Below, one piece after another: positions 18,172 through 26,556 of a stretch of 64,000 nt of DNA. Location of the stretch: contig DLHT01000006.1 of NCBI GenBank assembly GCA_002483365.1, forward strand, positions 307,524 to 371,523. Direction: 5' to 3'. Source of the DNA: Cellvibrio sp. UBA7661 (GTDB taxonomy: Bacteria > Pseudomonadota > Gammaproteobacteria > Pseudomonadales > Cellvibrionaceae). The translations under genes and the position numbers were made by a program. Numbering within the stretch: position 1 is the stretch's first letter; each line of letters begins with the position of its first letter. Under the pieces are notes generated by a model. The model ran no database searches. It was not told the origin of the DNA and was given only the letters and a program-made list of their open reading frames with translations.

Positions 18172-19110
18172 TTATTCCGCGCTTGCGTAAACCTCCGCGA
18201 GGATTTTATCGGCACCGGCTGCCAGTAAACGCTCAGCCAATTCGATTCCCATTTTTTCAGCATCCGCCACCGCACCGGAAATTTCATCGAACAGCATTTG
18301 ACTTCCATCGGGCGCACCTACTAATCCGCGCAACCACAAGGAATCCCCACGATGAATAGCATAGCAGGCGATGGGCACCTGGCAGCCGCCCTGCAAATGA
18401 CGATTCATCGCGCGCTCTGCCAACACCTGCTCAGCAGTGACTTGATGATGTAAGGGTTTGATCAAGGCGAGCGTCGCGGCATCATCGGTGCGACATTCAA
18501 TGCCGACCGCACCCTGCCCACCGGCGGGCAGACTTTTTTCAGGCGCTATGTAAGCGCGGATACGCTCTTTCAACTCCAGACGGATCAAACCTGCAGCAGC
18601 GAGAATAATGGCATCGTATTCACCGTCATCGAGTTTTTGCAGGCGCGTTTGTACGTTACCGCGCAAAAACCGGATCTGCAAATCAGGGCGATGGGCGAGC
18701 AATTGGCACTGGCGGCGCAGGCTTGATGTTCCCACCACAGCACCTTGTGGCAATTCATCGAAGGAATGAAAACAGTTGGAAACAAATGCGTCGCGTGCAT
18801 CTTCGCGCGGACAAATCACTGCCAAACCCAACCCCGCCGGAAAATCCATAGGAACATCTTTCATTGAATGCACAGCAATATCCGCTTCACCTGCTAACAA
18901 CGCTTGCTCCAACTCTTTGACGAAGAGACCTTTGCCGCCAATTTTGGCGAGAGGGACATCGAGGATTTTATCGCCGCGACTGGTTAATGGAACCAATTCA
19001 ACCGTCAAACCGGGATGCTGCTTTTCCAGTTCGGCTTTGACATATTCTGCCTGCCATAAGGCAAGCAAACTTTTACGGGTGGCAATGCGCACAAGCGAAG
19101 GAGTTGACAT
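18172..19110 (-). CDS. hemC: Porphobilinogen deaminase
   Basis: The enzyme joins four porphobilinogens to hydroxymethylbilane. The 312-residue protein shows RIATRKSLLALWQAEYVK at the N-terminus, HSMKDVP near residue 81, GTSSLRRQCQL near 130 and the cofactor-binding Cys in GGCQVPIACYA near 241. The length matches E. coli HemC (313). It is the first gene of the hemCDXY operon. Its promoter should be in the 138 bases between it and the symporter gene. Confidence 0.96.
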   Translation of the reverse strand: MSTPSLVRIATRKSLLALWQAEYVKAELEKQHPGLTVELVPLTSRGDKILDVPLAKIGGKGLFVKELEQALLAGEADIAVHSMKDVPMDFPAGLGLAVICPREDARDAFVSNCFHSFDELPQGAVVGTSSLRRQCQLLAHRPDLQIRFLRGNVQTRLQKLDDGEYDAIILAAAGLIRLELKERIRAYIAPEKSLPAGGQGAVGIECRTDDAATLALIKPLHHQVTAEQVLAERAMNRHLQGGCQVPIACYAIHRGDSLWLRGLVGAPDGSQMLFDEISGAVADAEKMGIELAERLLAAGADKILAEVYASAE

Positions 19111-19219
19111 GGATTTAATACTGGTAAGTTAACAATGTGCAAATGATACCATCAGCCTCCCCGAAAAAGGCACAAAGGGGAAATTCGACGCTAATCAAGA
19201 AAGGGAAATGCAAAGTAGG

Positions 19220-19237
19220 AGGCTCATCCATGAGCCT
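19220..19237. other. Perfect 8-bp hairpin downstream of the symporter gene
   Basis: AGGCTCAT, two bases, then ATGAGCCT. It lies 12 bases past the symporter stop, but there is no T-run on that strand. It may stabilise the mRNA end or mark a repeat element; it is not a standard terminator. Confidence 0.5.
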
Positions 19238-19248
19238 GCGAATAGGGA

Positions 19249-20676
19249 TCAAACCGCAGTTTTGGCAGGCTTGAGCAGACTGACAACAACCATCACTACT
19301 GCAGCAACGATGAACCCAGCAAAATGAGGTGGAAGTGCTGCATCAGGCATGATGAATTCCAGCGGAATCCACACTAACAGCCCGGCGATAATCGAGCTTG
19401 CCGCACCGATATTGCTCGCTTTTTTCCAGTAAATTCCGGCAAATAAGGGCACGAGTGCGACCACCAACGTCACCTTGTAAGCATTGGCGACCATTGTGTG
19501 GATCGAGGTTTCTTCTTGCAACGAATAAAGCGCATAAAGTGCAACCAACACCGAGAACAGCGCAACCACGATACGCATCATGGTGAGGAATTGTTTATCG
19601 CTCATGGTTTTTCCATTAGGCAATAATTCTTTAATCACGTTTTCCGATAGCGTAACGGAAGGAGCCAGCAAAGTGCCGCTCGCTGTACTCATAATGACCG
19701 ACAACAGCGCACCGAAGAAAATGATCTGGGCATATACAGGCATATGTTCCAACACGAAGGTTGGCAATACCAATTGGGAATCCTGCTCGCTCACCCGGGC
19801 AGCCAATTCCGGATCAACCATAAATGCGGAATACGCCAAATAAAGCGGAATAACGGCGAAAAATAAATACGCTACACCGCCAAAGAAAGTCCCCCAAACA
19901 GCGATGTTTTCGCTTTTGGCAGAGTTAACACGCTGGAATACATCCTGTTGCGGAATCGAACCAAAGCCCATAGTGAGAAAACCGGCAATGAAGGTGAGCA
20001 CTGCAGCCCATTCCAAACTCGGCCAGAGTTCAAATTTACCCGCTTCATAAGCGTGCTTCACCACAGGAGCCACACCACCGGTTTGGTCCGATACCAAAAA
20101 CGCAATCCACAACAACCCGACGACGATTACCGTCATCTGCACCACAGTAGTCATTGCAACGGACCACATACCACCCACGAGGGTGTAGGTCATTACAATC
20201 GCAGCGCCAAGAATGATGCCCAATTCCATACTGATAACACTGTCGGTCAGCACATGGAATACCAACCCCAATGCTGTGATCTGTGCAGACACCCAACCAA
20301 GATACGAAAGTGCAATCGCGATGGACACAACAATCTCAACCGGTTTGCTGTATTTCTCGCGATAAAAATCGCCCAGCGTGAGCAGATTTTTGCGATAGAG
20401 CGGGCGCGCGAATACCAGCGCAAATAACATCAAACAGAACGAAGCACCGAAAGGATCAGAAATAAGCCCGCCCAGATTTTCTTCCACGAACGTACCGGGA
20501 ATGCCCAGAACCGTTTCTGCTCCGAACCAGGTTGCAAACACCATGGCGATAACCACACCCATCGGCAACTGCCTGCCCGCAGTGATGTAGTCTTTCGCGT
20601 TATGGACTTTGGTCGCGGCGTAGACCCCGATCCCGATTGAAATGAGCAAATAGAGCACAACAAAACTAACTAACAT
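19249..20676 (-). CDS. Sodium:solute symporter (SSF family)
   Basis: The 475-residue membrane transporter couples uptake of a solute to sodium entry. It has about thirteen transmembrane helices. Family features include GRQLPMGVVIAMVFATWFGAETVLGIPG near residue 35 (partly quoted as GAETVLG), a LGWVSAQI segment in the fourth helix region, and GSIPQQDVFQRVNSAKS near 240, typical of SSF proteins of the proline/pantothenate/unknown-substrate groups. The substrate cannot be assigned. An AAGGAA ribosome site precedes the ATG. It stands alone. Confidence 0.88.
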   Translation of the reverse strand: MLVSFVVLYLLISIGIGVYAATKVHNAKDYITAGRQLPMGVVIAMVFATWFGAETVLGIPGTFVEENLGGLISDPFGASFCLMLFALVFARPLYRKNLLTLGDFYREKYSKPVEIVVSIAIALSYLGWVSAQITALGLVFHVLTDSVISMELGIILGAAIVMTYTLVGGMWSVAMTTVVQMTVIVVGLLWIAFLVSDQTGGVAPVVKHAYEAGKFELWPSLEWAAVLTFIAGFLTMGFGSIPQQDVFQRVNSAKSENIAVWGTFFGGVAYLFFAVIPLYLAYSAFMVDPELAARVSEQDSQLVLPTFVLEHMPVYAQIIFFGALLSVIMSTASGTLLAPSVTLSENVIKELLPNGKTMSDKQFLTMMRIVVALFSVLVALYALYSLQEETSIHTMVANAYKVTLVVALVPLFAGIYWKKASNIGAASSIIAGLLVWIPLEFIMPDAALPPHFAGFIVAAVVMVVVSLLKPAKTAV

Positions 20677-20940
20677 TCGTTGGTTCCTTTAATCTTGGCT
20701 GAGTTATTGGAATGGAACAGATGTGCACACTCACCGCAGACGCACCGGAAATTAAATAGCGACATGCTGGAAAACTGAGTCTGGACTCGCCCGACAAGCT
20801 GAAAATGACCGCGCAGGCACCCCCAAAAGTGCGCCTGAATTTTTCAGCGCTAATATAATGGAAATACCTGAAAATTAAACCAAAATTACCACTTGCAAGG
20901 CGTCTTTTGCCACTTTCCCATGCAATTAACTTGCCCATAA
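20677..20940. other. Intergenic region upstream of the symporter gene
   Basis: About 264 bases without a convincing gene. An imperfect GCGC...GCGC hairpin lies around 20831-20850. The symporter promoter should be here, but none was recognised with confidence. Confidence 0.5.
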
Positions 20941-20968
20941 AAAAGCCCCGCTATCAAGCGGGGCTTTT
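20941..20968 (-). terminator. Rho-independent terminator after sutA
   Basis: AAAAGCCCCGCT and AGCGGGGCTTTT form a 12-bp stem with a four-base loop. On the minus strand it ends in a T-run. It lies 40 bases past the sutA stop. Confidence 0.9.
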
Positions 20969-21008
20969 GGTATGACTTTATCGACTTGTCAGGCGTACTG
21001 CACCTGAT

Positions 21009-21317
21009 TCAGATGGGGCGACCACCATAGTCGGGTGTAGGTTTTTTAGGCGGATCAGCAGTGACATTTGCAGGCACTTCATTGATCTTACCGCCTCTCG
21101 CCAGGAACGCAGCAATCTGGGCTTCCAGTTCGTCGCGCGCCTTTTGGCGGGATGCGATACTGAAATCTTCCAGCGCCTCTGATTCGACTACTTTACTGGC
21201 AGGACCGGAGAAGCTTGCATCATCACTATCCAGTGTCTCCTCGGCCTCATCAGTATCCTCTTCCCCGTCTACTGAGTCTTCTAATTCTTCATCGTTAATG
21301 GGGTCTTCAACAGTCAT
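21009..21317 (-). CDS. sutA: SutA-like RNA-polymerase-binding regulator
   Basis: The 102-residue protein has a strongly acidic, disordered N-terminal half (runs of Asp/Glu up to about residue 40). A short helix follows (ARDELEAQIAAFLARGGKI), then the conserved C-terminal tail NVTADPPKKP and YGGRPI. This layout and tail match SutA of Pseudomonas, which binds RNA polymerase and raises expression of ribosomal and maintenance genes during slow growth. The start at 21317 is set by AGGTGAC five bases upstream; the frame extends eight codons further but without a ribosome site. A strong terminator follows. Confidence 0.82.
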   Translation of the reverse strand: MTVEDPINDEELEDSVDGEEDTDEAEETLDSDDASFSGPASKVVESEALEDFSIASRQKARDELEAQIAAFLARGGKINEVPANVTADPPKKPTPDYGGRPI

Positions 21318-21621
21318 AATGTCACCTGAAAACTTGTACAATGTGGATCTTGGTTTTTATCCCGACTTGTTCATTACTGATAGCAGCAATGGCTTCGGCT
21401 AATATATAGCGCAGACTCTTTTAAACGTCATGACTATTGGCCATAAATTTTTAGGCTTTTTTTATCTTACTCACTGCCATCGCGGCGGATTTTAGTTATT
21501 AACCATGAGCAAGTCTAGCGCTTGCTAGATGCGTGCAAAAAAGTGACAACAAAATCAGTTTCACGGAAACTTTGCACACTAATTGTCCACACATCCTTTT
21601 TAGGTTTCTTTTGTCCCGCTT
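21318..21621. other. Divergent intergenic region sutA / small membrane protein
   Basis: About 304 bases without a recognised gene. An inverted repeat TCTAGC-GCTT-GCTAGA lies at 21514-21529 and could be an operator. No promoter was assigned. Confidence 0.5.
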
Positions 21622-21945
21622 ATGAACTTTAAACGCCTTGTAAAACATTTTCCCGAACTGTCATCTTTTGATCCGCCGGAGCAACAAGCGTTGCTTGCAA
21701 AAGCCTATCAGGATGCTTTTTCTGCAGAACATAAAATGCGCATCTGGCGCAGCAACCTCACTAGCGCATTGATTATGGCCGCTTTATGTTTTTTCTTTGT
21801 GATCGTGTTGCGCCCTGCGCTCGGCATGTCGCAAGAGACCAGCGCAATACTGTTGATGATTTTTGCATTCCCTGTTTATTTTTTTATTCAACACCGGCTT
21901 TTTATTAATCGCTTGCGCGTAAGTTTGAATAAATTCTTACCGTAA
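21622..21945 (+). CDS. Small two-helix membrane protein, unknown
   Basis: The 107-residue protein is not recognised. A polar, charged first 45 residues (FDPPEQQALLAKAYQDAF) precede two transmembrane helices at about 46-65 and 75-95, ending in a basic tail. It is a stand-alone gene followed by a bidirectional terminator, which supports it being real. Confidence 0.65.
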   Translation: MNFKRLVKHFPELSSFDPPEQQALLAKAYQDAFSAEHKMRIWRSNLTSALIMAALCFFFVIVLRPALGMSQETSAILLMIFAFPVYFFIQHRLFINRLRVSLNKFLP

Positions 21946-21984
21946 AATAAATCATCACTTTTAGAAAAAAATTCGAATAACCAT

Positions 21985-22016
21985 AAAAAAACGCCACAAA
22001 AATGTGGCGTTTTTTT
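21985..22016. terminator. Bidirectional rho-independent terminator
   Basis: AAAAAACGCCACA and TGTGGCGTTTTTT form a perfect 13-bp stem. A-runs and T-runs on both sides let it serve the plus-strand small membrane gene and the minus-strand P-II gene that converge on it. Confidence 0.92.
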
Positions 22017-22054
22017 ATTTTCTGCGCGTTTTCAGCAACAAAAAATGCAATCAA

Positions 22055-22393
22055 TTAAACTGCATCTGACCCTGTTTCACCGGTGCGAATGCGGATAATT
22101 TCATCCAGTGGCGCGATAAAAATTTTACCATCGCCAATTTTTCCGGTTTGAGCTGCTTTGGTAATCGCTTCTACTGCCTGCTCCACCATTGAATCATCAA
22201 CAGCCAATTCGATTTTTACTTTCGGCAGAAAATCTACAACGTATTCAGCACCACGATAAAGTTCAGTGTGGCCCTTTTGACGACCAAAACCTTTTACTTC
22301 AGTGACAGTCATGCCTTGGACACCAACGTCTGACAATGCGGTGCGCACGTCATCAAGTTTGAATGGTTTTACAACAGCGGTAATCAGTTTCAT
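22055..22393 (-). CDS. Nitrogen regulatory P-II protein (second copy)
   Basis: The 112-residue GlnB/GlnK-family sensor reports nitrogen and energy status by binding 2-oxoglutarate and ATP/ADP, and docks on AmtB or other targets. Visible features are KLITAVVKPFKLDDV at the start, the T-loop GRQKGHTELYRGAEY with Tyr51 for uridylylation, and the C-terminal GDGKIF and RIRTGE. The ATG at 22393 has AAGGAA upstream; 34 extra codons in frame are not P-II-like. It lies 190 bases after amtB, so it may have its own promoter. Whether it is GlnB or GlnK cannot be decided by eye. Confidence 0.93.
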   Translation of the reverse strand: MKLITAVVKPFKLDDVRTALSDVGVQGMTVTEVKGFGRQKGHTELYRGAEYVVDFLPKVKIELAVDDSMVEQAVEAITKAAQTGKIGDGKIFIAPLDEIIRIRTGETGSDAV

Positions 22394-22582
22394 TATTAAT
22401 TCCTTTGCTGGAGTCTTGTGAATGCTGTGCCAGAAACTCATGCCCTCGCATGGGATTGGCGTGAGCCCGAAAGCTTGCAGTAAAGATACACCCAAGCTTC
22501 ACACATCAACAACAACTTTATAGAGTGGGTAAGGTATTTACGCTGCCCTGATCATGACTGAACAAGACAGCGTGTATTGTCA

Positions 22583-23851
22583 TTACTTGGAGCGAGTAAA
22601 TTCTGGATAAGCTTCCATACCGCATTCAGCAATATCAACACCTTCGAACTCTTCTTCTTCAGAGACGCGGATACCGATAATCAACTTGATAATGTACCAA
22701 ACCACCAAGCTCGCGCCGAATACCCAAGCGAAGATAATCGCTGCACCAGCTAACTGACCAAGGAAAGTAGTGCCTTCTGCAGTAAATGGAACTACCAGCA
22801 AACCAAACAAACCAGCAGTACCGTGAACAGAAATTGCACCTACAGGATCATCGATACGCAGTTTGTCCAAGCCAAGAATTGAAAAGACAACCAGAACACC
22901 GGCAACAAAACCGATAATGACTGAACCCAAGGCGCTTGGCGTATCGGGGCTTGCAGTGATAGCGACTAGACCAGCCAACGCACCGTTGAGAACCATGGTC
23001 AAGTCAGCTTTGCCGAACAACAGGCGCGCAACAATCAATGAACCTAACAAACCACCTGCAGCTGCAGCGTTGGTATTGAGGAATACTACGGCAACAGAGT
23101 TAGCATTAGCGATGTCGCCCAGCTTCAGCACTGAACCACCATTGAAGCCAAACCAGCCGAACCACAAAATCAACATACCCAGGGTTGCCATTGGCAGGTT
23201 AGCGCCGGTGATTGCATTGATTTCACCGTTCGGACCATATTTACCTTTACGTGCACCCAGCAACAGCACACCAGCCAGAGCTGCAGAAGCACCTGCCATG
23301 TGCACAATGCCTGAGCCCGCAAAATCCTTGAAGCCGAACTGGTCATCGATGTTCAGGCCAAACAGACCTTCTGCACCCCATGTCCATGACCCCTCAATTG
23401 GGTAGATCACACCGGTCATCACCACAGCAAAAAGCAAGAATGCCCAAAGTTTCATACGTTCCGCCACGGCACCGGAAACGATAGACATACAAGTGGCGAC
23501 AAACACTACCTGGAAGAAGAAGTCAGATGCGCCTGAATAGATTGACCCGCCAGTGAAACCATCTTCACGCTCAGCGAAGCTCTTCAGGGTTTCATCAACA
23601 TTGACATCAGCGATGCCGGTGAGGAAGAAATTACCACCGTACATAATTGCGTAACCACACACCAGATACATGGTACAGGCTGTCGCATAGAGCACTACGT
23701 TTTTGGTCAGGATTTCAGTCGTATTCTTGGCGCGAACCAAGCCGGATTCGAGCATGGCAAAACCTGCTGCCATCCACATTACCAAGGCACCACATACCAA
23801 GAAGTAAAAGGTGTCCATCGCATATTGAAGATGATAAATATTCTCTTCCAT
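22583..23851 (-). CDS. amtB: Ammonium transporter AmtB
   Basis: The 422-residue ammonium channel has eleven transmembrane helices. The pore twin histidines are visible in GIVHMAGASAALAG and ISVHGTAGLFG. The N-terminus has AMLESGLVRAKN, typical of the Amt/Mep/Rh family. The C-terminal cytoplasmic tail includes EEEFEGVDIAECGMEAYPEF, the region that contacts P-II proteins. It lies 31 bases after a glnK-type gene and is followed by a second one. Confidence 0.95.
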   Translation of the reverse strand: MEENIYHLQYAMDTFYFLVCGALVMWMAAGFAMLESGLVRAKNTTEILTKNVVLYATACTMYLVCGYAIMYGGNFFLTGIADVNVDETLKSFAEREDGFTGGSIYSGASDFFFQVVFVATCMSIVSGAVAERMKLWAFLLFAVVMTGVIYPIEGSWTWGAEGLFGLNIDDQFGFKDFAGSGIVHMAGASAALAGVLLLGARKGKYGPNGEINAITGANLPMATLGMLILWFGWFGFNGGSVLKLGDIANANSVAVVFLNTNAAAAGGLLGSLIVARLLFGKADLTMVLNGALAGLVAITASPDTPSALGSVIIGFVAGVLVVFSILGLDKLRIDDPVGAISVHGTAGLFGLLVVPFTAEGTTFLGQLAGAAIIFAWVFGASLVVWYIIKLIIGIRVSEEEEFEGVDIAECGMEAYPEFTRSK

Positions 23852-23882
23852 TGGTTGTTCCCCGTCTGTTTATTAAAGTGAA

Positions 23883-24221
23883 TTACAACGCTTGGTCGCC
23901 GGTTTCGCCGGTGCGGATACGCACCACCTGCTCCAAATCGGATACAAAGATCTTGCCGTCACCAATCTTGCTGCTGTTCGCAGCCTTACTGATGGCCTCC
24001 ACTACTGAATCAGCCTCAGTATCCGAGACGGCAATCTCCACTTTGGTTTTCGGCAAAAAATCCACCACGTACTCTGCCCCACGGTAGAGTTCGGAATGGC
24101 CTTTCTGACGACCAAAACCCTTTACTTCGGTGACGGTCATGCCGTGCACACCGATATCGGAGAGTGCTTCACGCACCACATCCAATTTGAATGGCTTGAT
24201 GATCGCTGTTACCAATTTCAT
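23883..24221 (-). CDS. glnK: Nitrogen regulatory P-II protein, GlnK type
   Basis: The 112-residue P-II protein shows KLVTAIIKPFKLDVV, the T-loop RQKGHSELYRGAEY with Tyr51, and RIRTGETGDQAL at the end. It precedes amtB, the usual glnK-amtB order, so it probably blocks AmtB under nitrogen excess. A sigma-54-type promoter lies about 115 bases upstream, consistent with NtrC control. It differs from the second copy mainly in the region of residues 70-90. Confidence 0.93.
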   Translation of the reverse strand: MKLVTAIIKPFKLDVVREALSDIGVHGMTVTEVKGFGRQKGHSELYRGAEYVVDFLPKTKVEIAVSDTEADSVVEAISKAANSSKIGDGKIFVSDLEQVVRIRTGETGDQAL

Positions 24222-24620
24222 TGATCACACTCCTGAAAAAATTCCCGCCCCGAAGGTGCGGGAAACACCGGAAAAACTCTCTGGAGCAGACGGATGCAAT
24301 ACCGCCAACTCCATTAATGATTCATCCGGAATTTTGCACAGAGCAGGCCAATTTCATAAAACCAATAAAAATCATGTATTTAGGCTCAATCAAACAGACA
24401 AAAACTCAAAATATCCAAGTTCGAATACAAGCAGTGCACCATTTTTGATCAGCACAACAAACTACAAGCACCAATTGTGTACATCGTCATCAAACTCCAC
24501 ATTTAATGACTTGCCTGACAGCCGACAGGTATAAGAACGGCCATTTGCACATGGGGATTAATGCGGCAGGACAAGCGAAGCGGTAAACTGCTTGTTCACA
24601 GTAAAAACAAGGGGCATTTC
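24222..24620. other. Intergenic region glnK / ubiK
   Basis: About 400 bases between divergent genes. It holds the sigma-54 promoter for glnK-amtB (24335-24351) and presumably NtrC sites further out, which were not recognised. No gene is seen. Confidence 0.6.
24335..24351 (-). promoter_or_regulatory. Sigma-54 (-24/-12) promoter for glnK-amtB
   Basis: On the minus strand TTGGCCTGCTCTGTGCA has the invariant GG and GC exactly ten bases apart. The -24 half is TGGC and the -12 half TGCA. Transcription would start near 24324, about 100 bases before glnK. Position and gene function agree with nitrogen control. Confidence 0.7.
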
Positions 24621-24851
24621 ATGATTAAAGACACAGCACAGCGGTTATTGGATGAATTGCAGAACCAGTTCTCCCAAACCGATCAATTGCTACCCAAGCG
24701 GGAACTGCACCTGATGCTGCAGTCTGCATTGGCACGCCTGGATCTGGTCTCACGCGAAGAGTTTGATGCCCAGACGGAAGTCCTCCAGCGCACCCGCCAA
24801 AAACTGGAGGCACTGGAACGGGCCCTGGCCGAACTGGAAAGCAAAGCATGA
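24621..24851 (+). CDS. ubiK: Ubiquinone biosynthesis accessory factor UbiK
   Basis: The 76-residue protein of the YqiC/BMFP family assists the soluble Ubi complex that makes ubiquinone. It is all helical: an amphipathic N-terminus (AQRLLDELQNQF), a middle LPKRELHLMLQSALARLDLVSREEFD that is the family signature (quoted in parts), and a C-terminal coiled coil rich in Glu/Leu. The ATG at 24621 follows AAGGGG; the frame extends 20 codons upstream without conservation. It stands before comM. Confidence 0.88.
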   Translation: MIKDTAQRLLDELQNQFSQTDQLLPKRELHLMLQSALARLDLVSREEFDAQTEVLQRTRQKLEALERALAELESKA

Positions 24852-24987
24852 TCTGATACGTATTTTCCGCAACCGGATTCCTTTATAGTCATCCACCCTA
24901 TCGCCTGTCGCACACAGGCCTGCCAGCAGGATGAGGTTGCGCTAATCGATAGAAAAACCTCTTTAAAAACAAACACAAGGATCGTCA

Positions 24988-26511
24988 ATGTCTCTCGCCA
25001 TCGTATATTCACGTGCCAAACTCGGTATTAACGCCCCACAGGTTACCGTTGAGGTCCATATCTCCAACGGACTGCCCAGCCTTTCGATTGTCGGTTTACC
25101 CGAGACAGCGGTTAAAGAAAGCAAAGACCGGGTACGCAGTGCCCTGATCAACAGCCATCTCGAATTCCCTGCCCAGCGGATTACCGTCAACCTTGCCCCG
25201 GCGGATTTACCCAAAGAGGGCGGACGCTACGATCTACCTATCGCTCTGGGCATTCTTGCGGCCTCAGGACAACTCCCGGCCGGACAATTGGAGCAGTACG
25301 AATTTTTGGGAGAGCTGGCGCTATCGGGGGAGTTGCGTCCAATTAGTGCGGCACTACCTGCCGCCCTGGCTTGTGGCGATGCGCAACGCGGCCTGATTGT
25401 TAGCAGCGAGAACGCAGCGGAAGCCGCCTTCAGTACGATTACGCGCGTATTTGGTGCAGCAAATTTATTGCAGGTATGCGCACACTTGCACCAGCGCGAA
25501 GCCTTACCGCAAGCAGAAGCAAAACGAGAGGACGACGAACGGCAGGCGGATTCGCTGGATATTCTGGATGTGAAAGGCCAATCGCACGCCAAGCGCGCCT
25601 TGGAAATTGCCGCGAGCGGTGGCCATAACCTGTTGTTTTACGGCCCTCCGGGAACCGGTAAAACCATGTTGGCGAGCCGCCTGCCGGGAATACTGCCCAA
25701 TTTAAGCGAACGGGAAATGTTGGATGTAGCCGCCATTTATTCGGTGGCCGCCCAGTCGCAAGATTATCACTGGCGAAAAAGACCTTTTAGAGCACCCCAT
25801 CACACCTCCTCGGCCATTGCCTTGGTGGGTGGGGGCAGCAACCCCAAGCCGGGCGAGATTTCGTTATCGCATGCAGGGGTGTTGTTTTTGGACGAACTAC
25901 CTGAATTCCCGCGCAAAGTACTTGAGGTATTGCGCGAGCCGCTTGAAAGCGGCGAAGTGCGGATCTCACGCGCGCGCAGCCAGGCCTGCTTTCCCGCCCG
26001 GTTCCAGCTGGTGGCGGCGATGAACCCGTGCCCTTGCGGGTATCACGGTAGCGATACCAACCGCTGCCGCTGCACGCCCGACCAGGTAAAGCGCTACCGC
26101 GACAAGATCTCTGGCCCGCTGCTGGATCGCATCGATATGCATGTACCAGTAAGAAGCCTGCGCCAAGGCGAGCTGCACAACAAAACCCTCGGCGATAGCA
26201 GTAGCACCATCCGCTTGCGGGTGGAACAAGCGCGCAAACGCCAAATAGCGCGGCAGGGAAAAGCCAACCATCAATTGACTGCGCCGGAGTTGGAGCGCTA
26301 TTGCGAGTTGATACCCGCCGACAAATTGTTGCTGGAACAAGCCATTGAAAAGTTGGGATTGTCCACCCGCGCCTATCACCGCGTGCTCAAATTGGCGCGC
26401 ACTCTCGCCGATATGGCCGGACGCGAGCAACTCAGCACGGTCGATATCAGCGAAGCACTGAGTTACCGGACACTTGACCGGCAGAACGGTGGCGGAAATT
26501 CAGGCAGCTGA
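24988..26511 (+). CDS. comM: YifB/ComM family AAA+ ATPase
   Basis: The 507-residue magnesium-chelatase-like ATPase is, in naturally competent relatives, a helicase that promotes branch migration during transformation. The N-terminal ChlI-type domain spans about residues 1-170. A Walker A motif GPPGTGKT at about 219, Walker B LFLDELPEF and a zinc-like cluster CPCGYHGSDTNRCRC lie in the AAA domain. A C-terminal helical domain follows. An AAGGAT ribosome site precedes the ATG. It is the typical neighbour of ubiK in gammaproteobacteria. Confidence 0.93.
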   Translation: MSLAIVYSRAKLGINAPQVTVEVHISNGLPSLSIVGLPETAVKESKDRVRSALINSHLEFPAQRITVNLAPADLPKEGGRYDLPIALGILAASGQLPAGQLEQYEFLGELALSGELRPISAALPAALACGDAQRGLIVSSENAAEAAFSTITRVFGAANLLQVCAHLHQREALPQAEAKREDDERQADSLDILDVKGQSHAKRALEIAASGGHNLLFYGPPGTGKTMLASRLPGILPNLSEREMLDVAAIYSVAAQSQDYHWRKRPFRAPHHTSSAIALVGGGSNPKPGEISLSHAGVLFLDELPEFPRKVLEVLREPLESGEVRISRARSQACFPARFQLVAAMNPCPCGYHGSDTNRCRCTPDQVKRYRDKISGPLLDRIDMHVPVRSLRQGELHNKTLGDSSSTIRLRVEQARKRQIARQGKANHQLTAPELERYCELIPADKLLLEQAIEKLGLSTRAYHRVLKLARTLADMAGREQLSTVDISEALSYRTLDRQNGGGNSGS

Positions 26512-26556
26512 CGGACATATGGCGCGCGATAACCAAGCTGTCTGTTGGAGAATGGA

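Noticed and set aside
19220..19237. Hairpin after the symporter gene as a terminator
   Set aside because: The stem is good, but no T-run follows on the minus strand.
22427..22433. Possible sigma-54 -24 element before the second P-II gene (TGGCAC on the minus strand)
   Set aside because: The -12 position reads AC where GC is expected, so the match is only half a promoter.
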